Origin: Eleftheria terrae
Lineage (GTDB): Bacteria > Pseudomonadota > Gammaproteobacteria > Burkholderiales > Burkholderiaceae_C
Reading direction: 5' to 3'
DNA length: 64,000 nucleotides
NCBI RefSeq assembly: GCF_030419005.1
Contig: NZ_CP106951.1
Coordinates: 3,224,001 to 3,288,000, forward strand
The notes under the pieces were generated by a model. It was not told where the DNA came from and did not search any database. It was given only the letters and a program-made list of their open reading frames with translations. Every line of letters starts with the position of its first letter. The stretch's first letter is position 1. Positions 35,605 through 45,315 of the stretch are shown one piece after another. Both the position numbers and the translations under genes were made by a program.

Positions 35605-36351
35605 TCAGGCGGTGGGCGTGCCGTCGCCGTGGCATTTCTTGTACTTCTTGCCGCTGCCGCACGGGCAGGGATCGTTGCGGCCGGGCTCGGCCTGCTTGCG
35701 CACCTGCTTCACCGGCCGCCGCGAGGCCCGCTCGCGCCAGAAGTCACGCAGGTCGTAGACCGACCACAGCGCATCGGCCAGCCGCTCGTCACGGCTCATC
35801 TCGCGCTGCTCGGGCGCCAGCTCGTCCTCGTCGCTGGCCAGCACCTCGAAGGTCTGCAGGCAGCCGTCGACGAATTCGTTGCCCGGGTCGTCCACCGGCA
35901 GCAGCCAGTCGTCCTCGAACGCATCGACCGCCTGCAGGAAGCCGCTGGCCCAGACGGCGCCCAGCGCCGGCACGTCACCGAAGGCGGCCCGCTCCTCCTC
36001 GGGCGTGTGCTCGATCACCGCGTCCCAGTCGGTCAGCAAGGGCTGCAGCGCGCGGTCGTCGTCGAGGCGCTGCACCGGCGCGTCGATGGACTGCAGCACC
36101 GCCTGCCAGCGCCGCTCGATGAGTGACATCACCTGCGCCGCCTGGGCGTCGTCGGCAAACGGCAGTGGCTCGCCCAGCGCGGCAAGCGCCTCGGCCAGCG
36201 GCAGCTGCCGGGGGCCGCAGGCCAGGGCGGCCAGGAAGCCGTCGAGTTGTTCCAGGTCGGGCACCGTCTCGCTGCGGGCGCTGATCTCGGTCAGCAGTGC
36301 GTCGAGTTGGTCAAGGTCGTCGTCAGTCAGGGCGGGGGTGGCGTTTTTCAT
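35605..36351 (-). CDS. UPF0149-family protein with C-terminal SEC-C zinc motif
   Basis: This 248-residue protein has an N-terminal UPF0149/YecA-like helical domain (about 1-190, with LEQLDGFLAALACGP and LGAVWASGFLQAVDAFEDDW). At the C-terminus is a SEC-C metal-binding motif, GRNDPCPCGSGKKYKKCHG, like that of SecA and YecA. Such proteins may bind ribosomes or SecA-related partners; the function here is not established. The ATG at 36351 fits the family start. It is divergent from the following response regulator gene across about 195 bases. Confidence 0.92.
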   Translation of the reverse strand: MKNATPALTDDDLDQLDALLTEISARSETVPDLEQLDGFLAALACGPRQLPLAEALAALGEPLPFADDAQAAQVMSLIERRWQAVLQSIDAPVQRLDDDRALQPLLTDWDAVIEHTPEEERAAFGDVPALGAVWASGFLQAVDAFEDDWLLPVDDPGNEFVDGCLQTFEVLASDEDELAPEQREMSRDERLADALWSVYDLRDFWRERASRRPVKQVRKQAEPGRNDPCPCGSGKKYKKCHGDGTPTA

Positions 36352-36545
36352 CTCGGCATCCAGCGTGCAATCCTGGATTGTCGCAGCCGCGCGCGACCCC
36401 GCAGCGAGGGTGGTGGTGGAGAGGCCGGCGGGCACGATCGCCGCTGCATGGCAAGAATGGCCACGCCCCCATCCGTGGGGATGCGTCCCATGACCCGGTC
36501 CTTTAGGATGACTTTCACCCCACAACCCTTCTACCTGCCACTCCC

Positions 36546-37172
36546 GTGCTGACCGTCTACCTCGTCGAAGACGATCCCCTGCTCGCCCGCCATGTGCTCG
36601 ACGCGCTGGGCCGCGCGGAGGGCATGCGCTGCCTGGGCCATGCCGACCGGCTGGCGCAGGCCCGCAGCGAACTGCCGCAATGCCGGCCGCAGGTGCTGCT
36701 GTCCGACCTCGGTTTGCCCGACGGCGACGGCACGGAGCTGATCCGCGAACTGGGCGGCCCGGCATCGACCTGGCAGCCGCACATGCTGGTGTATTCGGTG
36801 TTCGGCGACGAGAACCGGGTGATCCACGCGATCGAGGCCGGTGCCGATGGCTATTTCCTGAAGGGCTGCCCCGACCTGGAACTGATCCAGGCCATCCACG
36901 GCGCCTCGCAGGGCGAATCGCCGATCGCGCCGGCCATTGCCCGGCACCTGCTCAAGCGCTTCGCGGCGGTGGCCGAGGACCAGGCCGAGCGCGGCAGCGA
37001 GCTGTCGCCTTCCGAGCAGGCGGTGCTCAAGCTGGTCGCGCAGGGCTATGTCAGCGAAGAAGTCGCCGAGCGCCTGGCGATGACTGCGCAGGGCGTCGGC
37101 CGGCAGGTGCGCGGCATCTACGCCAAGCTGCGCCAGCTCCACCGCCCGGCGGCGGCCACCCTCCCTGGCTGA
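36546..37172 (+). CDS. NarL-type response regulator, first RR/7TM-kinase pair
   Basis: This 208-residue regulator starts with GTG (VLTVYLVEDDPLL). The receiver domain has the acidic pair EDD, phospho-acceptor Asp54 in LLSDLGLPDGDG, and the lysine in GYFLKGCPD. The C-terminal LuxR-type helix-turn-helix (LSPSEQAVLKLVAQGYVSEE) is more divergent than usual in its recognition helix. The kinase gene begins one base after the stop, so the two form a pair. A similar pair occurs at 48333-50868. The target genes are unknown. Confidence 0.92.
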   Translation: MLTVYLVEDDPLLARHVLDALGRAEGMRCLGHADRLAQARSELPQCRPQVLLSDLGLPDGDGTELIRELGGPASTWQPHMLVYSVFGDENRVIHAIEAGADGYFLKGCPDLELIQAIHGASQGESPIAPAIARHLLKRFAAVAEDQAERGSELSPSEQAVLKLVAQGYVSEEVAERLAMTAQGVGRQVRGIYAKLRQLHRPAAATLPG

Positions 37173-37173
37173 G

Positions 37174-39069
37174 ATGGCCGCCCTGGCGCTGCTGCGACTG
37201 CTGGCGCCGCTGTTGTGCCTGCTCGCCGGATGCACCGCCTGGAGCGCACCGGCCGAGGCGGCGGGTGCCGTGCGCGTGCAGCGCGCCTGGCTCACCGAGC
37301 ATGGCCAGCCAGCCACCGTCGAACGCGAGGTGCAGCTGCCCGACGCCTGGGAGCACACCGCGCCGGAGCGCGACGGCCGGGTCAGCTACCGGCTCGACGT
37401 GCCGGACGCGGCACTGCAGGTGGAGCGGCCGGCGCTGTTCATGCGGCGGGTCGGCAATGTCTTTCGCGTCTACCTCAACGGCCAGTCGGTGCTGGACGTG
37501 GGCGACGACCGCCGGCCCTTGTCCAACTACGGGCAGGAGCCGCAGTTCGTCGGCCTGCCCAAGGCCCTGGTCCGGCCCAGCGGCAACCGCCTGGTGATCG
37601 ACGTCATCGGCCAGCCGCGCCGCGAGGCCGGCCTGTCGAGCGTCTGGGTCGGCCACGACCGCGAGCTGGAGCCGCTCTATGAGCATGCGATGAACGTGCA
37701 GGTGCGCGGCAGCTGGCTGCTGATGAGCGCCAGCAGCACCCTGGGCGTGCTCGGCCTGCTGGTGGCCTGGCGTACCCGCCAGTCGATGTATGGCTGGTTC
37801 GCCGCCGCCAACCTGGTGTGGGCCTGGCGCATTGGCGCCTTGAGCCTGCACCATCCGGGCGAATGGGCCTGGCCCCTGCAGCTGGCCTTCGAGCTGTCGT
37901 ACAGCCTGTTCGTCGCGACGATCGCGATGTTCCTGCTGGCCATGGTGCAGCGCGACCACCGCGTCGGCCGCCGGCTGCTCGGCTTCTACATGGCCTGCTC
38001 GGTGCTGTTGTGCTGCATCAACGCGCTGGTCAACCTGCCACTGCTGCGCACCCTGCAGCTCCTGCTGACGCTGCTGGTGACCACCGGCATGGCGATCTAC
38101 CTGGCGCACTACTCGGTGCAGGAGCGCTCGCGCACCGGCGCGCTGCTGTGCCTGAGCGCGCTGGCCGGCGTCGCCTTCGGCGCGCGCGACTGGGTGGCGT
38201 TTCGCCTGCTGCACGACTACGACGCCTACACCTGGGCCCGCTACGCCATCGTGCTGCTGCTGTTCGTGATGGGCTGGCGCCTGGTGGAGGACTACGCCAG
38301 CACACTGCTGCGGCTGCGCGACCTGAACCGCAACCTGCAGGACACGCTGGACAACAAGCAGCGCGAGCTGGAGCAGCTGTTCGACACCCGCCGCGAGATC
38401 GAGCGCCAGCAGGCCGCCAGTGCCGAGCGCGACCGCATCCTGCGCGAGATGCACGACGGCCTGGGCGGCCGCCTGGTGGGCGCGATCGCGCTGGCCCACC
38501 AGCTGAGCCAGCCGCAAGCCGATGCCAACGCCACGGCACCGGCGCTGCAGGAGCTGCGCCTGGCGCTGGACGACTGCCTGACCGAGCTGCGCCTGTCGCT
38601 CGATTCGCTGGAGGCGGAGCGCCGCACGCTGGGCGAAGCGCTGGCCGAAATGCGCTTTCGCATCGAACCCTCGCTGCGGGCCGCCGGCATCCGGCTGGTC
38701 TGGACGGTGGACGACGCGGCCATGAACACCGAGCTGGCCCCCGGCGAGACGCTGCAGGTGCTGCGCATCGTGCGCGAGGCCTTCACCAACATCATCAAGC
38801 ATGCCCAGGCGAGCGTGGTGCACCTGACGCTGCGCGAGCAGCAAGGCCGGCTGGCCTTGAGCGTGCTGGACAACGGGCGGCTGCAGCGCTCCACGCCGAA
38901 CGCTTGCGCGCCGGCCGGCATGCCGAGCGGCAAGCGCGGGCTCAGCAACATGCGCAAGCGCGCCGACGGCCTGGGCGCCGAGCTGGAGATGGGCCCGCAT
39001 CCGGAAGGCTGGTCGGTGTGCTTGAAATTGCCGCCACGCGCGGCGCCGAGCACACCGGGCGGCGCCTGA
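37174..39069 (+). CDS. 7TM-type sensor histidine kinase, first pair
   Basis: This 631-residue membrane kinase has an N-terminal signal/lipobox-like segment (LLCLLAGCTAW), a periplasmic beta-rich domain (about 30-170, with MRRVGNVFRVYLNGQSVLDV) and about seven membrane helices (about 180-375). This is the arrangement of 7TMR-DISM receptors. A coiled coil leads to a HisKA_3 domain with His427 in REMHDGLGG and a HATPase domain (VREAFTNIIKHA, then GLSNMRKRADGLG). It presumably phosphorylates the regulator encoded upstream. The periplasmic domain suggests a carbohydrate-like or extracellular ligand, but none can be named. Confidence 0.9.
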   Translation: MAALALLRLLAPLLCLLAGCTAWSAPAEAAGAVRVQRAWLTEHGQPATVEREVQLPDAWEHTAPERDGRVSYRLDVPDAALQVERPALFMRRVGNVFRVYLNGQSVLDVGDDRRPLSNYGQEPQFVGLPKALVRPSGNRLVIDVIGQPRREAGLSSVWVGHDRELEPLYEHAMNVQVRGSWLLMSASSTLGVLGLLVAWRTRQSMYGWFAAANLVWAWRIGALSLHHPGEWAWPLQLAFELSYSLFVATIAMFLLAMVQRDHRVGRRLLGFYMACSVLLCCINALVNLPLLRTLQLLLTLLVTTGMAIYLAHYSVQERSRTGALLCLSALAGVAFGARDWVAFRLLHDYDAYTWARYAIVLLLFVMGWRLVEDYASTLLRLRDLNRNLQDTLDNKQRELEQLFDTRREIERQQAASAERDRILREMHDGLGGRLVGAIALAHQLSQPQADANATAPALQELRLALDDCLTELRLSLDSLEAERRTLGEALAEMRFRIEPSLRAAGIRLVWTVDDAAMNTELAPGETLQVLRIVREAFTNIIKHAQASVVHLTLREQQGRLALSVLDNGRLQRSTPNACAPAGMPSGKRGLSNMRKRADGLGAELEMGPHPEGWSVCLKLPPRAAPSTPGGA

Positions 39070-39179
39070 GCCAGCCGCGGCCCATTGGCCACCCGCACCC
39101 TGGCGCGGGCCACCGACACGGGCGGCCCGCGGGCGTGGCCGGCCCGAAACCGCTCAGCAGCGGCCGTGGGGTGGGCATG

Positions 39180-39203
39180 AAAAACGCCGCCCGCAGGCGG
39201 CGT
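39180..39203 (-). terminator. Intrinsic terminator after the glutathione transferase gene
   Basis: ACGCCGCC (39184-39191), the loop CGCA and GGCGGCGT (39196-39203) form a perfect 8-bp stem. The A-run at 39180-39184 becomes a T-run on the minus strand. It lies 24 bases past the gst stop. Confidence 0.85.
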
Positions 39204-39226
39204 GGTCATCGGCCTGCGTGGCCCGC

Positions 39227-39850
39227 TCAGTTGGGCTGCGGCGGCACCGTGTCGATGAAACTCTGGCGCAGCGAGAGCTTGTCGTAGAGGCGACCCAGGT
39301 TGGGATAGTCGTGCCGCCAGTCGATCTGCGGGAAGCGGAAGTCGAGATACCCGAGGGCGCAGCCAACCGCCACGTCGGCCAGCGTGAAATGGATGCCAGC
39401 GCACCAGTTGCGGTCACCCAGCCCCTGGCTCATGGCCTTGGTGCTGGCATGCACCTTCTGCATCTGGCGGTCCACCCAGGCCGGGCAGCGCTGCAGGTCG
39501 GTGCGGCCGGGCCAGGTCTGCTCCAGGCGAGCCAGGATGCTGGCGTCGAGCAGGCCATCGGCCAGCGCCTCCCAGGTGCGCACCTCGACCCGTTCGCGGC
39601 CGGTGGCCGGAATCATGCGGCCGACCGGGGACAGCGTGTCGAGGTACTCCACGATGACCCGCGAATCGAACACCGCCTCGCCGCCTTCCATCACCAGGCA
39701 GGGCACTTTTCCGAGGGGGTTCGACTCGCTGATGGCGGTGCCGGCGGCCCACACATCCTCGAGTTCCAGCTTGTAGTCGAGCTTCTTCTCCGCCATCACG
39801 ATGCGCACCTTGCGCACGTAGGGGCTGGTCAGCGATCCGATCAATTTCAT
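39227..39850 (-). CDS. Glutathione S-transferase family protein
   Basis: This 207-residue protein has an N-terminal thioredoxin-like GST domain (1-80: KLIGSLTSPYVRKVRIVMAE, with the glutathione-binding NPLGKVPCLVMEGGEAVFDS) and a helical C-terminal domain (85-205). Ser/Thr near position 8 fits the bacterial GST classes that resemble YibF. The substrate is unknown. A -10 box (TAGAAT on the minus strand, 39877-39882) lies about 30 bases upstream of the ATG at 39850. An intrinsic terminator follows the gene. Confidence 0.93.
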   Translation of the reverse strand: MKLIGSLTSPYVRKVRIVMAEKKLDYKLELEDVWAAGTAISESNPLGKVPCLVMEGGEAVFDSRVIVEYLDTLSPVGRMIPATGRERVEVRTWEALADGLLDASILARLEQTWPGRTDLQRCPAWVDRQMQKVHASTKAMSQGLGDRNWCAGIHFTLADVAVGCALGYLDFRFPQIDWRHDYPNLGRLYDKLSLRQSFIDTVPPQPN

Positions 39851-40007
39851 GATGTGACTGCGATGGTGTGTCGCCGATTCTAGGGTGAGTCCCCGCAATG
39901 GGGGGTGTCGGCGCCGCGACACATTCCCCTGGGCAGCGAAAGGCGGTGCTACAGTGCCTGCAAAAAGCAGGCCCTCGGAGAGCCCGCTTCTGCACGGCCG
40001 TCGCACA

Positions 40008-41324
40008 ATGAACACAACATCCTCGGTCTACGCCCCCGGGACACTTCCTGCCGGCTCGTCGGCGCGTGCGCTGCCGCGCGCCTGGAGCGGCGGCGTGGTC
40101 GACAGCGGCGGCATCACCGGCATGGTCAGCTCGATCGACGCCGACCCGCCGCGCAACAGCGTGTTTTCCCGGTTGTTGCATCCCCGGCAGGCGCACCACA
40201 TCCCGGTCGAATTCACCGGCTCGGGCGCCGAGTACTTCCGGCTCTGGATCGTGAACCTGCTGCTCACTTTGCTGACTCTCGGCATCTATTACCCCTGGGC
40301 GAAGGTTCGCAAGCTGCAGTATTTCTACGGTCACACCGAAGTGGCCGGCCAGAGCCTGGACTTCCACGGCGACCCGCGCAAGATGCTGCGCGGCGGCTTC
40401 CTGGTGGCGGTGCTGTGGGCGGTCTACAGCCAGGCGATGGAGATGTCGGGCCTGGCGGCCCTGGCGGCAGCGACCATCGTGGCCGTGCTGATGCCGGCCC
40501 TGCTCAGCGCGTCGCTGCAGTTCCGCCTGGCCAATACCAGCTGGCGCGGCCTGCGTTTTGCCTTTCCCGGCACCGCGCGGCAGGCCTACCAGGCGCTGGC
40601 GGCGCCGCTGCTGGTCGGCCTGCTGGGACTGGCCGTGATCGGCCAGTACGACGATGAAGCCGGCCGCCTGCTGGGCTTCGATCTCTCGCCAGGCGCCTTC
40701 GGCATCGCCGCCCTGACCCTGTTCGGTTTGCTGTTGGTGGCCGGGCCGTATGTCTACTGGCGGCTCAAAAAATACCAGCACGACCATTACCGCCTGGCCC
40801 AGCTGCAGACCGAGCTGCGCCTGGGGCCCGGCGCGGTCTACGGCGTGTTTCTCCGCACCTACGCGCTGCTGATGGCCCCCCTGCTGGCGGCCGGCGCATT
40901 GACCTTCGTGGCCTGGCAACTGCTGGGTGGCAACCGCGTCTCGGCGGCGACGGTGGGCGTGGTGTTCGTCCTGGTGTACTTCGGCAGCGGGCTGTTCTTC
41001 TACACCGTGGTGCTGCCCTACTTCCAGTCGCGCATGCAGAACCTGCTGTGGACCAAGACCGGCAACCGCTACCTGCGCTTTCGCAGCGAGCTGCGCCTGC
41101 GGCCCTACCTCTGGCTGCAGCTGAAGAACTACCTGCTGGTGGCCCTCACCCTGGGGCTGTACTGGCCCTTCGCGGCCGTGGCCAGCCAGCGCATGCGGCT
41201 GGAGGCGGTGACGCTGGTGTCACGCATCGAGCTGGACGACCTCTATCAGGCCCTGCGCCCGCATGCCGGCGACGCCGCCGCCGACATGGGCGACGAGCTG
41301 ATGGGCTTCGAGCTCGGCCTCTGA
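40008..41324 (+). CDS. DUF898 (YjgN-like) inner-membrane protein
   Basis: This 438-residue membrane protein has six or more hydrophobic segments. It carries two copies of the DUF898 signature: one near residue 75 (YFRLWIVNLLLTLLTLGIYY then PWAKVRKLQYFYGHT) and one near 370 (LQLKNYLLVALTLGLYWPFA). The function of this family (YjgN in E. coli) is unknown. The N-terminal 60 residues are a hydrophilic extension. TACAGT (39950-39955) is a possible -10 box. The gene ends 9 bases before an M48 protease gene, so the two form a transcription unit. Confidence 0.88.
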   Translation: MNTTSSVYAPGTLPAGSSARALPRAWSGGVVDSGGITGMVSSIDADPPRNSVFSRLLHPRQAHHIPVEFTGSGAEYFRLWIVNLLLTLLTLGIYYPWAKVRKLQYFYGHTEVAGQSLDFHGDPRKMLRGGFLVAVLWAVYSQAMEMSGLAALAAATIVAVLMPALLSASLQFRLANTSWRGLRFAFPGTARQAYQALAAPLLVGLLGLAVIGQYDDEAGRLLGFDLSPGAFGIAALTLFGLLLVAGPYVYWRLKKYQHDHYRLAQLQTELRLGPGAVYGVFLRTYALLMAPLLAAGALTFVAWQLLGGNRVSAATVGVVFVLVYFGSGLFFYTVVLPYFQSRMQNLLWTKTGNRYLRFRSELRLRPYLWLQLKNYLLVALTLGLYWPFAAVASQRMRLEAVTLVSRIELDDLYQALRPHAGDAAADMGDELMGFELGL

Positions 41325-41333
41325 CGGCATCCG

Positions 41334-42368
41334 ATGAGCAGCGTCTGCGCCATTGCGCTCGATTACTACGACGGCCGCTCCGGCCGCGCCCAGCGCGTCA
41401 CCGCCCGGCTGACCGACCACACGCTCTACCTGCACGGCGCCGGCGTGGCGCGTTCGGTGCCGGTGCACGAGGTGCGCTGGCCGGAGCGCAGCCGCCGTGC
41501 CAAGCGCGTCGCCCACCTGCCCGACGGCGCCGCGCTCTACGGGGCCGATCCCGATGCCTGGGACGCCTGGGCGCAAGCCGGTGGACGCCGCGAGCCGCTG
41601 GTCTCGCGTGCGCAGCGCAGCTGGGCCTGGGCGCTGGCCTGCCTGGCAGGGCTGCTGCTGCTCGGTGCGGTGCTGTACCAGTGGGGCCTGCCGTGGATCG
41701 CGCGCGGGGCGGTGCAACTGGTGCCGCCGCATGCCGAGCAGTCGCTCGGCCTGGCCGCCTACGACTCGATGCGCGAGAGCTGGCTGGCCCCCAGCGAACT
41801 GCCGGCCGAGCAGCAACAGCGCTTGCGCCAGGCCTTCCAGCAAGCGGTGCAGAAAGCCTACCCGGGCGGCAAGGCGCCGGCCTGGCAGCTGCATTTCCAC
41901 AAGAGCCGGATCGGGCCCAACGCGCTGGCGCTGCCCGGCGGCACCATGGTGGTGACCGACGAGCTGGTGCAGATGGTGGGCGGGGATGCCGAGGTGATCG
42001 TGGGCGTGCTCGCCCATGAGCTGGGCCATGTCGAGCACCGCCACGGCCTGCGCGCGCTGGTGCAAACCACGCTGCTGGGCGTGGCGGCGAGCGTGGCCTT
42101 CGGCGACTTCAGCGGCTGGCTGGCGACGGCGCCGGTGCTGCTGGGCCAGGCCGGCTACTCGCGCGACGCGGAGCGGGAGGCCGACCAGGCGTCCATCCGC
42201 ATCCTGCAGGCCGCCGGCATCTCGCCGTTGGCAATGGTGCGCTTTTTCGACAAGCTCGCCGAGAACGGCCAGCGCAACGAGTCGCCCCTGGGCATCTCGA
42301 TCAGCAGCCATCCGGCCGACTCCGAGCGGGTGCAGGCCTTCCGCAACGCCGCGGCCGCCCGGCGCTGA
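41334..42368 (+). CDS. M48-family membrane metalloprotease
   Basis: This 344-residue protein has a short cytoplasmic N-terminal domain (about 1-95), one strong membrane segment (about 97-120) and an M48 protease domain. The zinc site HExxH is in LAHELGHVEHRHG, and the third ligand is the Glu of EREADQASI. ISSHPADSERVQAF is a typical family C-terminal block. It resembles Oma1/BepA/LoiP-like proteases with the catalytic domain probably in the periplasm. It follows the DUF898 gene by 9 bases, an association that suggests the protease acts on or with that membrane protein. Confidence 0.92.
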   Translation: MSSVCAIALDYYDGRSGRAQRVTARLTDHTLYLHGAGVARSVPVHEVRWPERSRRAKRVAHLPDGAALYGADPDAWDAWAQAGGRREPLVSRAQRSWAWALACLAGLLLLGAVLYQWGLPWIARGAVQLVPPHAEQSLGLAAYDSMRESWLAPSELPAEQQQRLRQAFQQAVQKAYPGGKAPAWQLHFHKSRIGPNALALPGGTMVVTDELVQMVGGDAEVIVGVLAHELGHVEHRHGLRALVQTTLLGVAASVAFGDFSGWLATAPVLLGQAGYSRDAEREADQASIRILQAAGISPLAMVRFFDKLAENGQRNESPLGISISSHPADSERVQAFRNAAAARR

Positions 42369-43826
<1,458 letters not shown>

Positions 43827-43865
43827 GCACCACCGGCCTGGGCACGCGGCCGAGGCCGGTCTGCC

Positions 43866-44357
43866 TCAGGCCGGCCCGGGCGCGTCCAGCGCATCCAGCA
43901 CCGGCTGCAGCAGCGCCCGGGCCGCCTCGACCGCGGCCTGCGGCTGGCGCCGCTCGATGGCGTCGAAGACCCGCAGGTGGGCCTCGTAGTCGGGCTCCGG
44001 CAGGCCTTCGACCTCCAGCGTGGCGCGCACCGTGGAGCGCACCGCGCGCTCGAAGAAGGCGTACAGCTTGGTCAGGGCCGGGTTGTGGGCCGCGTCGACC
44101 ACCGCTCGGTGGAAGGCAAGGTCGTGCTCCACGAACACGCTGCGGCGGCGCTTGTTCACCTGTGCCCCCCGCAGCGACAGCGCGGCCCGCAGGGCCTGCA
44201 GGTCTTCCGGCGTGCGGCGCTCGGCCGCCAGGCGGGCCGACTCCACCTCCAGCATGGCGCGCACCTCGAGGTGCTCGCGCAGCGCGGCGCGACCTGGCGC
44301 TTGCGCGGGCTCCGGCAAGTCGACCGGCAAATGGCGGACGGCAGGCGATGCGGACAT
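43866..44357 (-). CDS. FCD-domain protein lacking the GntR DNA-binding domain
   Basis: This 163-residue protein aligns with the C-terminal FCD ligand domain of FadR/GntR regulators (LEVRAMLEVESARLAAERRT, DLAFHRAVVDAAHNPAL, YEAHLRVFDAIERRQPQAAV). The metal-binding Asp and His residues of that fold are present. The winged-helix domain of about 70 residues that should precede it is missing. The 80 bases up to the divergent pyrF carry no such sequence in any frame. It is either a truncated regulator or a stand-alone ligand-binding protein. The start is uncertain: ATG at 44357 has a poor ribosome site, and a GTG lies three codons upstream. Confidence 0.75.
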   Translation of the reverse strand: MSASPAVRHLPVDLPEPAQAPGRAALREHLEVRAMLEVESARLAAERRTPEDLQALRAALSLRGAQVNKRRRSVFVEHDLAFHRAVVDAAHNPALTKLYAFFERAVRSTVRATLEVEGLPEPDYEAHLRVFDAIERRQPQAAVEAARALLQPVLDALDAPGPA

Positions 44358-44437
44358 GGGACACACCCCGGGAGAGGAATCAGCAAGGAGGCGCCATCAT
44401 AGGACGGCAGCCCGCGGCTCCTCCCTAAAATGCCGGC

Positions 44438-45283
44438 ATGAACTTCATCGACCAGCTGCTGCGTGCCGAGCGCGCCAACCACTCCCTGCTGTGCGTGGGC
44501 CTCGACCCCGATCCGGCCCGCCTGCCGGGCGCCTGGAAGGGCGATGCCAGCCGCATCTTCGAATTCTGCGCCGCCATCGTCGATGCCACCCACGACCTGG
44601 CCATCGCCTTCAAGCCGCAGATCGCCTACTTCGCCGCGCACAGTGCCGAGGCGCAGCTGGAGCGGCTGGTGGCGCACATCCGCGCGGTGGCGCCGCAGGT
44701 GCCGGTGATCCTCGACGCCAAGCGCGGCGACATCGGCTCCACCGCCGAGCAGTACGCCCGCGAGGCTTACGTGCGCTACGGTGCGGACGCGGTCACCCTG
44801 TCGCCCTTCATGGGCTTCGATTCGGTCGAACCCTATCTTCGCTATGCGGACAAGGGCGCCATCCTGCTGTGCCGCACCTCGAACCCGGGCGGCTCGGACC
44901 TGCAGAACCAGCGCCTGGCCGATGCCGAGGGCCAGCCGCGGCTCTTCGAGCACCTGGCACGGCTGGCGCAGGGCGACTGGAACACCAACGGGCAGCTGGG
45001 CCTGGTGGTGGGCGCCACCTTCCCCGCAGAAATCGCCCGCGTGCGTGAGCTGGCACCGACGCTGCCGCTGCTGATTCCGGGCGTCGGCGCGCAGGGCGGC
45101 GACGCCCGGGCCACCGTGAAGGCCGGCTACCGCGAGCAGGACGGCCGCATCACCGGCCTGGTGGTGGTCAATTCCTCCCGCGCCATCCTCTACGCCAGCA
45201 GTGGCGAGGACTTTGCGCAGGCCGCCCGGCAAGCCGCGCTGCAGGCCCGCGACGAGCTGAACGCCGCGCGCAGCGCCGCCTGA
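44438..45283 (+). CDS. pyrF: Orotidine 5'-phosphate decarboxylase PyrF, type 2
   Basis: PyrF makes UMP from OMP in pyrimidine synthesis. The 281-residue protein is the longer type-2 form. The active-site block [17 protein letters not shown] contains the catalytic Lys95, and the substrate loop reads [22 protein letters not shown] (44426-44431) ends 6 bases before the ATG and no ribosome site is present, suggesting a leaderless message. The last five codons and the stop form the first copy of a 16-base tandem repeat. Confidence 0.96.
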   Translation: MNFIDQLLRAERANHSLLCVGLDPDPARLPGAWKGDASRIFEFCAAIVDATHDLAIAFKPQIAYFAAHSAEAQLERLVAHIRAVAPQVPVILDAKRGDIGSTAEQYAREAYVRYGADAVTLSPFMGFDSVEPYLRYADKGAILLCRTSNPGGSDLQNQRLADAEGQPRLFEHLARLAQGDWNTNGQLGLVVGATFPAEIARVRELAPTLPLLIPGVGAQGGDARATVKAGYREQDGRITGLVVVNSSRAILYASSGEDFAQAARQAALQARDELNAARSAA

Positions 45284-45312
45284 GCGCAGCGCCGCCTGAG
45301 CGCAGCGCCGCC
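45268..45312. repeat. 16-base tandem repeat at the end of pyrF
   Basis: GCGCAGCGCCGCCTGA occurs at 45268-45283, again at 45284-45299, and its first 13 bases a third time at 45300-45312. The first copy encodes the end of PyrF with its stop codon; the last ends four bases before the stop of the convergent molybdenum-enzyme gene. It looks like a slippage duplication. Confidence 0.95.
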
Positions 45313-45315
45313 GCG

